Assembly: GCA_035509615.1 (NCBI GenBank)
Contig: DATJLK010000083.1
Span: 1-64,000, forward strand
Source: AP-15 sp035509615
GTDB lineage: Bacteria > Pseudomonadota > Alphaproteobacteria > ATCC43930 > CGMCC-115725
Reading direction: 5' to 3'
Length of the DNA stretch: 64,000 nt
Shown here: positions 33,683 to 43,000 of the stretch, one piece after another
How positions within the stretch are numbered: the first letter of the stretch is position 1
Layout of the letters: the number at the start of each line of letters is the position of its first letter
Position numbers and translations under genes: made by a program
The notes under the pieces: model-generated
Databases searched by the model: none
What the model was told of the DNA's origin: nothing
The model's input: only the letters and a program-made list of their open reading frames with translations

Positions 33683-35764
33683 ATGCGACTACGGAGCACG
33701 GCCTTGCCGCTCGACATCCTGCCCAGCGTTTGCCCGCATGATTGCCCGAGTGCCTGTGCGCTCGAGGTCGAGCGCATCGACGGGAATCGGATCGGGCGGA
33801 TCCACGGGGCAGCGAGCCAGACCTACACTCATGGTGTCGTCTGCGCCAAGGTCGCGCGCTATGCCGAGCGCCAGCACCATCCCGACCGGCTGTCGCAGCC
33901 GTTGCGCCGGGTTGGCGACAAGGGGGTCGGCCGCGCCGCGTTTGCGCCGATCTCCTGGAATGACGCGCTCGACGCAGTCGCCGAGCGGCTGACGCGGGCA
34001 GCGCAGCACCACGGCTCGCAAGCGGTGTGGCCCTATTACTATTCCGGGACGATGGGGCTGGTGCAGCGCGACGGCATCAACCGGCTGCGCCACGCGATGC
34101 GCTATTCGCGCGAGGATCTGACGATCTGCAGCATGCTGACCGCCACCGGCTGGCGCGCCGGCGTGGGCGCGCCGCGCGGTGTCGACGGCCGCGAAATGGC
34201 CAAAGCCGATCTGATCGTCGTCTGGGGCGGCAACCCGGTTTCGACCCAGGTCAATGTGATGGCCCATGTCACGACCGCCCGGCGCGAACGCGGCGCCAAA
34301 CTGGTTGTGATCGATCCCTACCGCACCGCCAGCGCCGAGGTTGCCGATCTGCATCTCGCACCACTGCCCGGCACCGACGGCGCACTGGCCTGCGCCATCA
34401 TGCATGTGCTGTTCAAGGAAGGTTACGCCGACCGCTCTTATATGGCGCGTTATGCCGACGACCCGGCCGGGCTCGAAACACATCTTTTGCCGCGCACTCC
34501 GGAATGGGCGGCGGCGATCACCGGCTTGCCTGAAGACACGATCGTCGATTTCGCCCGGCTCTACGGCCGCACCAGGCGCAGCTATATTCGCCTCGGCTAT
34601 GGCTTTTCGCGCTCGCGCAACGGGGCGGCCCAGCTCTTTGCCGTGACCTGCCTGCCGACCGTCACCGGCGCCTGGGCCTATGAGGGCGGCGGCGCCTTGC
34701 AGTCGAACCACGGTCTGGTGGCGCTCGACCACACGTTGACCGAGGGGCTCGACATGCTCGATCGGTCGACCCGCCGGCTCGATCAGTCGCGGATCGGACC
34801 GGTTTTGACCGGGGATCGCCGCGATCTCGGCGACGGGCCGCCGGTGACGGCCCTGTTCATCCAGAACACCAACCCGGTCGTCGTCGCCCCCGAATCGGGT
34901 CTCGTGCGTCAGGGCTTTCTGCGTGACGATCTGTTCGTCTGCGTCCACGAGCAGTTCATGACCGAGACCGCAGCGATGGCCGACATCGTGCTGCCGGCAA
35001 CGACGTTTCTCGAACATGACGATTTCTACACCGCCGGCGGCCACACCTATCTGCAACTCGGGCGCGCGATCCTGCCGCCTTATGCCGAATGCCGCTCGAA
35101 CCATGACGTCATCTGCGCGCTGGCCGATCGTCTCGGGGCATGCCACCCGGGGTTCGCGATGACGGCGCTCGAACTGATCGACCATACCCTGCGCGCGAGC
35201 GGGCTCCCCGGTGTCACCGAGTTTCCCGAGAACGGTTGGCTCGATTGCCGCCCGCCATTTGAGACCGACCATTTCCTCGACGGCTTTGGTCACGCTGACA
35301 AGAAATTTCATTTTCGCGCCGATTGGGCGGCACTCGGCCATGACCACGAACATCTGCCGGCCTTTCCCGACCATGTGGCGGTGATCGATGACGGCGATCC
35401 ACAGCGGCCGTATCGGCTAGTCGCGGCACCGTCGCGCTCGTTTCTGAACACGAGCTTTAACAATACGCCATCGGGCATCGCCCGCGAGGGCCGGCCGACG
35501 GCGCTGCTCCACCCTGCCGCCCTTGCCGAGCTTGGCCTCGCCGATGGCGAGCGGGTGCGCATCGGCAACGGCAAGGGCAGCGTCGTCGTTCATGCCCGGG
35601 CGTTTGACGGGCTGCAACCGCGCGTCGTGATCGTCGAAGGGATCTGGCCCAATCAAGCCTTTGAGGAGGGTTTCGGCATCAATTTGTTGACCAGCGCCGA
35701 TCCAGGACTGCCGCGCGGCGGTGCCGTCTTTCACGACACCTCGGTGTGGCTGCGCCCGGCCTGA
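33683..35764 (+). CDS. Molybdopterin (Mo-bisPGD) oxidoreductase with Fe4S4 site
   Basis: Cytosolic DMSO-reductase-superfamily catalytic subunit of 693 aa. An N-terminal cluster-binding motif uses Cys17, Cys21, Cys25 and Cys54 (VCPHDCPSAC ... GVVCAK). The molybdopterin domain follows (KADLIVVWGGNPVSTQVNVM and KLVVIDPYRTASAEVADLHL), then a C-terminal MopB dinucleotide-binding domain (FLNTSFNNTPSGIAREGRPT). There is no twin-arginine leader, which argues for a cytosolic enzyme, and no electron-transfer subunit nearby. Subfamily similarity is to the anaerobic dehydrogenase/formate-type group; the substrate is unknown. It lies only 23 bases upstream of the VWA-like gene, so the three genes 33683-37243 look like one operon. 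Confidence 0.88.
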   Translation: MRLRSTALPLDILPSVCPHDCPSACALEVERIDGNRIGRIHGAASQTYTHGVVCAKVARYAERQHHPDRLSQPLRRVGDKGVGRAAFAPISWNDALDAVAERLTRAAQHHGSQAVWPYYYSGTMGLVQRDGINRLRHAMRYSREDLTICSMLTATGWRAGVGAPRGVDGREMAKADLIVVWGGNPVSTQVNVMAHVTTARRERGAKLVVIDPYRTASAEVADLHLAPLPGTDGALACAIMHVLFKEGYADRSYMARYADDPAGLETHLLPRTPEWAAAITGLPEDTIVDFARLYGRTRRSYIRLGYGFSRSRNGAAQLFAVTCLPTVTGAWAYEGGGALQSNHGLVALDHTLTEGLDMLDRSTRRLDQSRIGPVLTGDRRDLGDGPPVTALFIQNTNPVVVAPESGLVRQGFLRDDLFVCVHEQFMTETAAMADIVLPATTFLEHDDFYTAGGHTYLQLGRAILPPYAECRSNHDVICALADRLGACHPGFAMTALELIDHTLRASGLPGVTEFPENGWLDCRPPFETDHFLDGFGHADKKFHFRADWAALGHDHEHLPAFPDHVAVIDDGDPQRPYRLVAAPSRSFLNTSFNNTPSGIAREGRPTALLHPAALAELGLADGERVRIGNGKGSVVVHARAFDGLQPRVVIVEGIWPNQAFEEGFGINLLTSADPGLPRGGAVFHDTSVWLRPA

Positions 35765-35787
35765 GGCTCCGGCCCGAGGGATGTGCG

Positions 35788-36495
35788 ATGAGCGATGACG
35801 ACCAGACGCTCCCGACCAAACGGCACTCGGCCGAAATCGCCGATTTTCTCGACAAGCTGAAGGCCGTACCGGCGCGGTCCGGCGGCGGCCGCGGACGGCT
35901 GATTTTTGCGCTCGACGCCACCGCCAGCCGCGAGCCGAGCTGGGACCGCGCCTGTCGCATTCAGGGCGAGATGTTCGAAGCGACGGCGGCATTGGGCGGT
36001 CTCGAAATCCAGCTGGTGTTTTATCGCGGCTTTGCCGAATGCAAGGCAAGCCGGTGGATGACCGGCGCTGACGAACTGCACCGGGTCATGCGACGCGTCC
36101 ATTGCGTCGGCGGCGAGACCCAGATCGAACGGGTTCTGACCCACGCCATCCGCGAGACCGGCAAGCGGCGGGTTAACGCTCTCGTCTTTGTCGGCGACGC
36201 GATCGAGGAACCGGTCGATCGGTTGTGCCGGCTCGCTGGAGAGCTGGGACTGTTAGGGGTGCCGATCTTTCTGTTTCACGAGGGCCGCGACCCGATTGCG
36301 GCCGCCGCCTTTCGACAAATCGCCAACCTGTCGCGAGGCGCCTATCTGAGTTTTGATCTTGCCAGCGCCGGGCGGCTCAAGGAATTGCTCGCCGCCGTCG
36401 CTGTCTATGCAGCAGGCGGCTATCGCGCGCTCTCAGCCTATGGCGAACAGAAAGGCGGCGCCGTATTGCAGCTGACCTCGCAACTCCAGCGGTAA
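35788..36495 (+). CDS. VWA-like protein with MIDAS motif
   Basis: A 235-residue cytosolic protein. After a polar 35-residue N-terminus comes a strand ending in LIFALDATASREPSWD, where D43-x-T45-x-S47 matches the MIDAS metal site of von Willebrand A domains. Alternating strands and helices follow (LEIQLVFYRGF, VNALVFVGDAIEEP, GVPIFLFHEGRDP), as expected for the Rossmann-like VWA fold. I do not recognise a specific named family. It lies between a molybdoenzyme and a membrane J-domain gene, 7 bases before the latter, so it may help assemble or regulate something together with that chaperone partner. Confidence 0.75.
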   Translation: MSDDDQTLPTKRHSAEIADFLDKLKAVPARSGGGRGRLIFALDATASREPSWDRACRIQGEMFEATAALGGLEIQLVFYRGFAECKASRWMTGADELHRVMRRVHCVGGETQIERVLTHAIRETGKRRVNALVFVGDAIEEPVDRLCRLAGELGLLGVPIFLFHEGRDPIAAAAFRQIANLSRGAYLSFDLASAGRLKELLAAVAVYAAGGYRALSAYGEQKGGAVLQLTSQLQR

Positions 36496-36502
36496 GCCGC
36501 CG

Positions 36503-37243
36503 ATGCTGTTCCTGCTCGGCGGTGTGGCGTTGCTCGCCGGGTTTTTGCTGCTCGTTTATTCGTTTGTCAATGCCGACCCGGTCCGGCTCGCCCGCAATCT
36601 GAAATGGACGGGTATCGGCATCGCTGCGGTGGCGGTGATTGCGCTGTTGCTGTTTCCGCCCGCCCGCGAACTCGCGGCATTGCTGTTTCCGATTGCGATG
36701 TCGATGCCGCTCTTATCCAGGATTCGCAGGCTCCTCGACCGTGTGCGCGCACCGCGCGGCGGACAGAGCTCGACAGTGACGACCGATTTTTTGCGCATGA
36801 CCCTCGACCATGACACCGGCACGATGACCGGAACGGTGTTGCGCGGTCAATTCGCCGGGCTGCGGATCGAAGAGATGGGGGTTGGCGATCTTTTGGCGCT
36901 GTTGCGAGAATGCCGGGCGCAGGACGAAGAAGGCGCGCAACTGATCGAGGCCTATCTCGATCGGCTGCATCCCGAATGGCGCGACGAATTTGCCGGCGGG
37001 CGTCACAGCGCCGGTACAGGAGGCCGCGCCGAGGCCGCCGGCAGCGGGGCGCAGCCGGCGGGCACCGACATGACGGTCGATGAAGCCCGCGCGATCCTCG
37101 GTCTCTCTCCCGGCGCCACAGCGGCGGAGGTCAAGGAGGCGCACCGCCGGCTGATGGTCAGATTGCACCCCGACCATGGCGGCTCGGATTACCTCGCGAC
37201 CCAGATCAACCGCGCCCGCGACGTGCTGCTGCGGCAGCGCTGA
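36503..37243 (+). CDS. Membrane-anchored J-domain protein (DnaJ/TIM14-like)
   Basis: A 246-residue co-chaperone anchored in the inner membrane. Two hydrophobic segments are at residues 1-20 (MLFLLGGVALLAGFLLLVYS) and about 35-70. A middle region (STVTTDFLRMTLDHDTGTMT onward) is conserved-looking but unnamed. The C-terminal J domain starts near residue 192 (DEARAILGLSPGATAAEVKE) and carries the diagnostic His-Pro-Asp at 222-224 (RLHPDHGGSDYLATQIN). The J domain being at the C-terminus behind TM helices recalls mitochondrial TIM14 and similar alphaproteobacterial proteins. It should stimulate a DnaK ATPase at the membrane, possibly for the VWA protein encoded 7 bases upstream. Confidence 0.85.
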   Translation: MLFLLGGVALLAGFLLLVYSFVNADPVRLARNLKWTGIGIAAVAVIALLLFPPARELAALLFPIAMSMPLLSRIRRLLDRVRAPRGGQSSTVTTDFLRMTLDHDTGTMTGTVLRGQFAGLRIEEMGVGDLLALLRECRAQDEEGAQLIEAYLDRLHPEWRDEFAGGRHSAGTGGRAEAAGSGAQPAGTDMTVDEARAILGLSPGATAAEVKEAHRRLMVRLHPDHGGSDYLATQINRARDVLLRQR

Positions 37244-37246
37244 CCC

Positions 37247-37585
37247 CTATACGCAGTCGAAAAACGCGAAGCGTTCGCCGACGCCGAGGCCCTCGTGATA
37301 GGTCCGGCGCAATTTTGCGACCCTGCCGTGCTCGGCGCAGGCTTTTTGCGCGAGGTGGGTCGCCTCGTCGAGCCCGTTCGCGATGCCGTCATATCGGATC
37401 GAGACATGGGTCTCGTCACCCTCGACGATCTGCACCGGATCGCAGCCGGCGAGCAGCAATAGACCGAGAAAGGGCCAGATTGCCCAGCGCGCGACTGGCC
37501 TTCTGCGCAAACGAGGCTTTCTGGCGTCGCACTTCTGCGGCTGGCCGGGATGCTGTATATCTTGTTTATGATAGCTATCGATCAT
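37247..37585 (-). CDS. Small hypothetical lipoprotein
   Basis: Probable outer- or inner-membrane lipoprotein. A signal sequence with lipobox is evident (WAIWPFLGLLLLAGCDP), after which a short soluble domain of about 60 residues follows (THVSIRYDGIANGLDEATHL ... ACAEHGRVAKLRR ... FAFFDCV) with two further cysteines that could form a disulphide. The ATG at 37585 gives a 30-residue charged N-terminus; a TTG at 37510, reading (M)RRRPVARWAIWPFLG, would give a more typical signal peptide. The gene is convergent with the J-domain gene, 3 bases apart. The function is unknown. Confidence 0.65.
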   Translation of the reverse strand: MIDSYHKQDIQHPGQPQKCDARKPRLRRRPVARWAIWPFLGLLLLAGCDPVQIVEGDETHVSIRYDGIANGLDEATHLAQKACAEHGRVAKLRRTYHEGLGVGERFAFFDCV

Positions 37586-37752
37586 GATTTACTACGTGCC
37601 GCGATGCCTGCTCGGCGCGCCGAGATAGGGCAAGATCCGCCGCGTCGGTTGTTGCCGGGTCGTCCCGCACCGACGAGCCGCCAGCGGTACCGGCACGAGT
37701 CGTACTCTCCAACGCGCTCCACCGCAGGTTGCCGGTCGCGCGAGGATCGCCG

Positions 37753-39156
37753 ATGCGCCTGAACCTGTCGCGTCAGGCCTTGGTGCCATTTGTCGTCGCT
37801 TGCGCAATGTTCATGCAAAACCTCGATTCGACCGTGATCGCGACCGCACTGCCGACGATCGCGCATTCGCTCGGGGAAAGCCCGCTTCGGCTTAATGTCG
37901 CGATCACCTGTTATTTGCTGAGCTTGGCGGTATTCATCCCGATCAGCGGCTGGACGGCGGATCGGTTTGGCGCGCGCCGCGTCTTCAGTCTGGCGATCGT
38001 GGTCTTCACCCTCGGTTCGATATTTTGCGGGGTCTCGACCACGCTTCCCGAACTGGTCGGCGCGCGCATTTTGCAAGGCATGGGCGGTGCATTGATGGTA
38101 CCGGTCGGCCGCCTCGTGCTGTTGCGCACGGTAGCCAAATCCGACCTCGTGCGGGCGATGTCTTTTGTCAGCGTCCCGGCGCTGATCGGTCCGGTCATGG
38201 GGCCGCCGCTTGGCGGTTTTATCGTCACCTATGCGTCGTGGCGTTGGATCTTTTTCATCAATATCCCGATTGGAGTGCTCGGCATCATCCTTGTCAACCT
38301 GCTGGTCGGTGATTTGAAGGAAACCGGACGGCGCCCCCTGGACCGCAGCGGCTTTGTGCTGACCGGTGTCGGGTTGGCCTCGCTCGCCTTCGGGTTCGAG
38401 AATGTCGGCCGTGGCGCGCTGCCGACCGCTGCCGTGATCGGCATGTTGGCGGCGGGGGTGATCTGCCTGACGCTCTATGTCCGTCATGCACGGCAGGTGT
38501 CACATCCGATAATCGATCTCGCGTTATTCGAGATCCCGACCTACGCACAGGCCTCGGTCGGCGGGTTCCTGTTCCGAATGGGTCTCGGCGCGCTGCCGTT
38601 TCTGCTGCCGTTGATGCTGCAGGTGGGGTTTGGGCTCAGCGCCCTGCATTCGGGGCTGTTGACCTTTGCTAGCGCCGCCGGCGCCATGCTGATGAAGACG
38701 TCGGCGGTCAAGATCCTGCGCACCTTTGGCTTTCGTATCGTCTTGGTCGGCGACGCGATCATCAGCGCCGGGTTTTTGCTGGGCTACAGCCTGTTCCGCC
38801 CCGACACGCCGCATTTTGTGATCTTTTTCGCGCTGCTGGTCGGCGGCTTTTTCCGATCGCTGCAGATGACCAGCATCAATACTTTGGGCTATGCCGACGT
38901 GCCGCCGAACATGCTCAGCCGCGCCACCAGCCTGTCGAGCATGGCGCAGCAATTGTCGCAGACCGCTGGCATCGCCACGGCGGCATTGCTGTTGCACACG
39001 GTCCTGATGCTGCATGGCGGGACGAGCCTGACCGCTCCCGATTTCTACCCGGTGTTTGTCGGCGTGGCGATGATCTCGTTGTTGTCGGTGCCGTTCTTTT
39101 TGAGGATGGCGCCCGACGCCGGCGCCGAAGTCAGCGGCCGCGCCGCCGCCCGGTAG
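37753..39156 (+). CDS. MFS multidrug exporter, DHA2 (EmrB/QacA) family
   Basis: Inner-membrane proton-coupled drug exporter of 467 aa, with about 14 hydrophobic helices. DHA2 signatures are visible: the N-terminal FVVACAMFMQNLDSTVIATALPTI (motif D1: L-D-x-T-V-x-x-x-A-L-P), the loop motif ADRFGARRVFSLAI, and the antiporter motif C region GPVMGPPLGGFIVTYASWRW. It stands alone, without the membrane-fusion partner (EmrA) that would make a tripartite pump. An ATG eight codons upstream is possible, but similarity starts around MRLNLSRQALVPF. The substrate is unknown. Confidence 0.9.
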   Translation: MRLNLSRQALVPFVVACAMFMQNLDSTVIATALPTIAHSLGESPLRLNVAITCYLLSLAVFIPISGWTADRFGARRVFSLAIVVFTLGSIFCGVSTTLPELVGARILQGMGGALMVPVGRLVLLRTVAKSDLVRAMSFVSVPALIGPVMGPPLGGFIVTYASWRWIFFINIPIGVLGIILVNLLVGDLKETGRRPLDRSGFVLTGVGLASLAFGFENVGRGALPTAAVIGMLAAGVICLTLYVRHARQVSHPIIDLALFEIPTYAQASVGGFLFRMGLGALPFLLPLMLQVGFGLSALHSGLLTFASAAGAMLMKTSAVKILRTFGFRIVLVGDAIISAGFLLGYSLFRPDTPHFVIFFALLVGGFFRSLQMTSINTLGYADVPPNMLSRATSLSSMAQQLSQTAGIATAALLLHTVLMLHGGTSLTAPDFYPVFVGVAMISLLSVPFFLRMAPDAGAEVSGRAAAR

Positions 39157-39342
39157 CGCGCCTTCGGCTGTTGCGGGGAAAATGCGCTCTCCTATACTCG
39201 CCGACCCAACATCCGTGGCGCGCGTCGAGGGCGGGTTGCGGCGGTTTCCCGGCTTTCTCAAGCTCGCCTATCACCCCCGCCGAAGATGCGCCCGCCGGCG
39301 ACCGCCGGCGGTCGGGGAACCCGGCTCGCCCGCCCTCCCCGG

Positions 39343-39987
39343 CTACCCGCTTGGCTGCTGCGCGGCGGCGAGTTCGGCGTCTTTGGCCTGGATGCGGACG
39401 GCGGCCGGGCGAGAGCCGACGCGGTTCGCATATTCCGTGATCTCGGGCAGCTTTGGCACCAGATCGAACATCGTCGTCCAGGCGAGGGCGGTCCCCCACA
39501 ACAGGTCGGCGGCGCAGAATTTGGCGCCGAGCAGGTACGGACCCTTGGCGAGCTGACCGACAACGGTGGCGAGCATCGTATCGTAATCGCCATAGGGCGA
39601 CATCATCTGCGCCAGCGGCTCGCGCTTGGCGGCGCGGTCGACGACCGCCGGTTCGAAGCACGCGGCGTAGAACGCCATCCAGCGCAGATAAGGACCGCGC
39701 ATGGCATCGCCGATTGGCGGCGCCAGCCCGGCCTCGGCGAAGAGATCAGCGAGATAGAGATAGATTGCGACCTGCTCGGTAATGATCGCGTCGCCATGCC
39801 TGATCGCCGGCACCTTGCCCATCGGATTGATAGCGACATAGGCGGGTTGGCGCTGCTCGCCAGCCTTGAGGTTCAGCACATGGAGATCGTAGGGGGCGGC
39901 CAGTTCTTCGAGCAGGATCAGCACCCCGGTCGAGCGGCTATGCGGGGCGTGATAAAGGGTTATACGGCGGTCGTCGGGCATTCGCAT
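39343..39987 (-). CDS. Glutathione S-transferase family protein
   Basis: A 214-residue cytosolic protein with the thioredoxin-like GST N-terminal domain (RITLYHAPHSRSTGVLILLE, then NPMGKVPAIRHGDAIITEQV, containing the cis-Pro and the E-Q/S glutathione-contact motif) and an all-helical C-terminal domain (GPYLLGAKFCAADLLWGTAL). The catalytic Ser/Cys position near the first helix reads H-S-R-S, fitting a Ser-type or beta-like GST. The convergent MFS gene lies 186 bases away; downstream sequence near 39290 holds GC-rich palindromic segments. It is likely a detoxification or dehalogenation-type enzyme, unspecified. Confidence 0.85.
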   Translation of the reverse strand: MRMPDDRRITLYHAPHSRSTGVLILLEELAAPYDLHVLNLKAGEQRQPAYVAINPMGKVPAIRHGDAIITEQVAIYLYLADLFAEAGLAPPIGDAMRGPYLRWMAFYAACFEPAVVDRAAKREPLAQMMSPYGDYDTMLATVVGQLAKGPYLLGAKFCAADLLWGTALAWTTMFDLVPKLPEITEYANRVGSRPAAVRIQAKDAELAAAQQPSG

Positions 39988-40067
39988 CTCACAAGATGGC
40001 GGTCTGGACCCGGAAGATGTGGGTGGCCGGGTGGCACCCGGCCACCGTGACGAGCCGCCCTGCGACC

Positions 40068-43000
40068 TTAATCCCCGACCGCGCGCAAAGGCTGGCGGTG
40101 GCCTTCGATCTGGTGACGGATCAGACGGGCATAGAGGCCATTGCGAGCGACAAGTTCGACGTGGCTGCCGGTTTCGACGAGCCGTCCATGGTCCAGCACC
40201 GCCAGCAAATCGGCATTGCGCACTGTCGACAGACGATGGGCAATCACAATCGTCGTCCGGTTGCGCATCAGCGCGTCAAGGGCGCTGCGCACCTGGGCTT
40301 CGCTGACCGCATCGAGATGCGAGGTCGCCTCGTCGAGGACCAGGGTCGGGGCGTTCTTCAGAAAGGCGCGAGCGATCGCGATCCGCTGGCGCTGCCCGCC
40401 CGACAGTTGGACGCCGCGCTCGCCGACGCGGGTCTCGAGCCCGTCGGGCAGGCTGTCGACAAATTCGGCGAGTGCTGCCTGTTCCAGCGCCCGGCGGATC
40501 GCCGCTTCGTCTGCCTCGGGCCGGGCGAGCGCCACGTTGGCGCGCAACGTGTCGTTGAACAGATAGGTGTCCTGTGACACCAGCGACACGCGGCGACGCA
40601 GATGGTCGAGCTGGAAATCCCGCAGATCGACACCATCGATCAGGATATGCCCGGCGCTCGGGTCCCAAAAGCGCAACAGCAAACTGGCGATCGTCGTTTT
40701 GCCGGCGCCCGACGGGCCGACCAATGCGAGAGTGGCGCCGGCCGGGATGTCGAGGCTGATTTCGCGCAGCGCCGGCCGCCGGGCGCCGGGATAGATAAAG
40801 CTTGCCGCCTCGAAACAGATCGCCGAGCCGCCTTCGGGCTCGGGCGGGCAGAGCGGGCCGTCGACGACCGCCGGCGCTTCGCGATGCACGGCGTAAAGCC
40901 GCCGGGTCGAGGCGATGGTGTCAGCGAGTTGACGGCTGACATTCGCGATCTCGGATATCGGCAGAAACGACGACAGCGAGATCAGGATTAACAGCGGCAG
41001 CATCGTTGGCGGCAGCTGATGCTGGGCCGCAAGGCGGGCGCCGACAACCGCGACCGCGAGCCCACCGAGACCGGTCACGGTTTCGAGCCGCGCCGTCTGC
41101 GCCGACAGATCGGCCAGCAATTCGAGCCGGATGTTCTGATAGTTCCGCACCAGCTCCATAAAGGTCCGGCGGCGGCCGGCGACCGCCTGAAACGCCACCA
41201 GATCGGCGAGACCCTGGATCGTCTCGGTGACATAGGCGCCCATCAGCCCGAGCGCGTCGCGCGCCTGGGCGCCGAGACGGTCGATGCGCGCCCGGGTCAC
41301 CACCGGCGCCAGCGCGGCGAACAGTACGAATGGCAACAGCGCCAATGCCACCGGCCAGGCGACGACCGCCAGCGCGATCAGCACCGCGGAGGGCACCAGC
41401 ACCGCAACCAATGCCGGCGCCACGGTATGGGCAAAGAAATACTCGACGGTTTCGACATCCTGGGCCGCGAGCGCGATCAGATCCCCCGAACGCCGGCGCA
41501 GCAGATAAGCGGGTGCCAGGCTGTCGAGCTTGTCGAACAAGGCGATCCGCATCTCGGCCAGAAGCCGATAGGCGATGTCGTGGGCGAGCCATGATTCGAG
41601 CCAATGCAGCAGGCCGGCGAGCGGCGCGGTCAGCGCCAACAGGATCAGCAGATAAGCGTAAGGCGATCCGGTCTTGACCGCCGCAACCGCCAGCGCGCTG
41701 ACGATGCCGACCCCGATAAAGGCGGCGACCCGCGCAATCCCGGAACTGATGACGATCGCAAAGCGCCGCCGCCACGGCTTGATGATCTGCACCAACATGC
41801 CCAGCGTCGCCGGCCAGCCGACGGTGGCGGCAGCACTCGCGAGTTCGGCGGGGGCTGTTTCGGCCGCCATCTCGATCTGTTCGCGCTCGCGCGCAGCAGC
41901 CGGATCGCGGGCGCTCTCGTCCAGCGCGATATCGCCCTCGCGCTCCGCGGCTTGCGCCCCCATCAGCCGGCGATAGGCGCCATCGCGGCGGATCAGTTCG
42001 GCATGCCGGCCTTCCTCGACGACGCGCCCCTTGTCGAGGACCAGGATGCGGTCGGCGCCGATCACGCTCGACAGGCGATGCGCCAAGACCAGGGTTGTCC
42101 GCCCGACCGCGAGACGATCAATCGCCTGCTGGATCACCGCCTCGTTTTCGGCATCGACCGAGGACAGCGCCTCGTCGAGGATCAGGATCGGCGCATCGCG
42201 CAACAGCGCGCGGGCGATTGCCAGGCGCTGGCGCTGGCCGCCGGACAGCATGACGCCACGCTCGCCGATCATTGTCTGATAGCCGTGCGGCAGCAGCGAG
42301 ATGAATTCGTGCGCGTTGGCGTTGCGCGCCGCGGCCTCGATCTCCTGACGATCGGCGTCGGGTTTGCCTAGCCTTAGATTCTCTTCAACCGTGCCGTAAA
42401 ATAGATAGGTGTCCTGGTGAACGACCGCGATCATCCGGCGCACCGCCTCCTGATCGAGCGTTTTGAGATCGCGCCCGCCGATCAGTACCCGCCCCTGCTG
42501 CGGATCGAACAGCCGCAGCAGGAGCCGCGCGACCGAGGATTTGCCCGACCCGCTCGGCCCGACAATGCCGATCTTCTCACCGGCCCCGACGGTAAAGGAA
42601 AGCCCGTCATGGGCGGCACCGCGGCCGCCCGGATAGGAAAAATGCACTTCCTCAAACGCGATGGTCGGCACCAGATACGCCCGCTCCTCCCCTTGGGGGG
42701 GAGAGGGTCGGGGTGAGGTCGGGGATTCCGCCGCAGCGGTCGCAAGGCCGGCCTCGCCTCCCCCGCGCTGCGCATCGGGTTTTTCCCGCTGCCCCCTGGC
42801 GGGCGGCGCGGCACTTTGGGATGACGGCACCAGCGGTTCGGCCGCGAACAGCGCGTTGATGCCAGCCGCGGCGGATTGCCCGAGCATCCCCTGATGCAGC
42901 ACCATGCGCAAATCGCGCAATGGCCGAAACACCTCGGTCCCGGTCATCAGCACGATCAGCAGCGCCTGGAGGCTCATCAGCCCGTGCGACACCCGCCAAA

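Noticed and set aside
33689..35374. 561-codon open frame antisense to the molybdopterin oxidoreductase
   Set aside because: The sense strand encodes a full, motif-complete enzyme; the antisense reading has no recognisable domain.
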